NCBI GenBank assembly: GCA_003645435.1
Contig: QNFD01000228.1
Span: 1-5,133 of the forward strand
Reading direction: 5' to 3'
Length of the DNA: 5,133 nucleotides
DNA from: Gammaproteobacteria bacterium
Lineage (GTDB): Bacteria > Pseudomonadota > Gammaproteobacteria > GCA-001735895
Shown in pieces: positions 4,494-5,133 of this stretch. Below the pieces are notes generated by a model. It saw only the letters and a program-made list of their open reading frames with translations, was not told where the DNA came from and did not search any database. Both the position numbers and the translations under genes were made by a program. Position 1 is the first letter of the stretch. The number at the start of each line of letters is the position of its first letter.

Positions 4494-5133
4494 TTACTGC
4501 CCTCCCGCTTGCGCCAATAGTTCTTTCGATCGCAGCGCCTCGCGCTGCAGAAACCCGGTCCATTCAGCCTGTGGAAATGCACGTGCAATATTGAAGATAT
4601 CCTTATCACCGCGTCCACTCAGGTTAATCACCAGATTTTGATCCGGCTGCATCGCCTTTGCGCGTTTGAATCCACCGGCTAAACCATGGGCTGATTCGAG
4701 GGCCGGAATAATACCTTCGACTTTCATTAACAGACTAAACGCATCGGTGACTTCCGCATCAGAAGCAGACTCGGGTATTACACGTCCGCTTTGAGTCAGG
4801 TGCGCGAGAATCGGTGAAACACCCACATAATCCAGACCAGCGGCAATACTGTGAGTATCGCCGAGCTGGCCATCATCGTTTTGCAGGAACAGGGTTTTAT
4901 AACCCTGCGCGATTCCGGTTTCACCGGTTCCTTTTAATAAACGCACAGAATGCTGGCCTTCGTCAAGACTTCGGCCGCCGGCTTCTACACCCACCAGTAC
5001 AACTTCGGGATCATCCAGGAAAGCACCAAAAGCACCCATTGCATTCGAACCGCCGCCGACACAGGCGACTATTTCCTGCGGTAGGCCGCCCATTTGTTTT
5101 AGCGCCTGTTGCTTGATTTCATCGCCGATGACA
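4494..5133 (-). CDS. trpB: Tryptophan synthase beta subunit, C-terminal part (runs off the window)
   Basis: TrpB condenses indole with serine using pyridoxal phosphate (PLP) to make tryptophan. The frame stays open to the window edge, so the 5' half (including the PLP lysine) is missing; 212 codons are visible. Among visible residues, GGGSNAMG (26-33) is the cofactor phosphate loop, EGIIPALE (139-146) contains the residue matching Glu350 of enteric TrpB, and NLSGRGDKDI (170-179) contains Ser172, matching Ser377, which contacts the PLP ring nitrogen. HSIAAGLDY is also typical. Two departures: the segment that usually reads GPxHAYL is SPILAHL, and the C-terminus has about 40 residues after the Ser377 equivalent against 20 in E. 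coli. The gene is followed 2 bp later by trpA. An internal ATG at 5093 is not the start, because homologous sequence (VIGDEI) continues upstream. Confidence 0.96.
   Translation of the reverse strand, partial: VIGDEIKQQALKQMGGLPQEIVACVGGGSNAMGAFGAFLDDPEVVLVGVEAGGRSLDEGQHSVRLLKGTGETGIAQGYKTLFLQNDDGQLGDTHSIAAGLDYVGVSPILAHLTQSGRVIPESASDAEVTDAFSLLMKVEGIIPALESAHGLAGGFKRAKAMQPDQNLVINLSGRGDKDIFNIARAFPQAEWTGFLQREALRSKELLAQAGGQ
4501..4506 (-). promoter_or_regulatory. trpA ribosome binding site inside trpB
   Basis: On the minus strand, GGGAGG (4506-4501) lies 9 bases upstream of the trpA ATG at 4491. It is formed by the penultimate glycine codons of trpB. With only 2 bp between the trpB stop and the trpA start, this points to translational coupling, which keeps the two subunits at equal amounts. 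It also decides the trpA start. Confidence 0.75.

Noticed and set aside
4492..4563. Longer trpA start at 4563
   Set aside because: It would overlap trpB by 70 bases and add a 24-residue tail with no match to TrpA. The ATG at 4491 has a strong ribosome binding site and the expected N-terminus.

Overview
The window looks like chromosomal DNA from a gammaproteobacterium of moderate GC content. The evidence is a GreB elongation factor, a DUF4136 lipoprotein with a Lol-type lipobox, a perfect FNR/ANR-type operator, and a dispersed GC-rich hairpin repeat of a kind common in environmental proteobacteria. I cannot name a genus.

Left part (1-1029). The first 74 bases may hold the last codons of a plus-strand gene entering from outside. 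Next comes a long, nearly perfect inverted repeat (168-273). A minus-strand class I glutamine amidotransferase (292-1029) follows, with an intact Cys-His-Glu triad.

Middle part (1030-2427). Two small membrane-protein genes, neither of which I can match to a named family, lie on the plus strand around a minus-strand DUF4136 outer-membrane lipoprotein (1484-2041). The first (1262-1432, 56 aa) has a charged, possibly coiled-coil segment and a C-terminal membrane anchor. It sits behind a perfect TATAAT box and a 7-bp dyad. The second (2275-2382, 35 aa) is a single membrane helix with a strong ribosome binding site, a good -10 box and a perfect TTGAT-N4-ATCAA site. That arrangement resembles a class II FNR-activated promoter.

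Right part (2428-5133). A minus-strand cluster reads, in transcription order, trpB (3' part only), trpA, a histidine-phosphatase-family gene and greB, with gaps of 2, 27 and 39 bp. TrpB and TrpA together catalyse the last step of tryptophan synthesis. The trpA ribosome binding site lies inside the last codons of trpB, so the two are probably translationally coupled. Both subunits depart from the textbook sequences: TrpB has a longer C-terminus and an altered GPxHAYL-like segment, and TrpA is short and lacks the usual Gly-Ser phosphate-binding pair. The phosphatase and greB are probably co-transcribed with trpBA but have no obvious tryptophan role.

The best lead is the small FNR-box membrane protein. 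I see no CRISPR array, rRNA, tRNA, transposase or phage gene.
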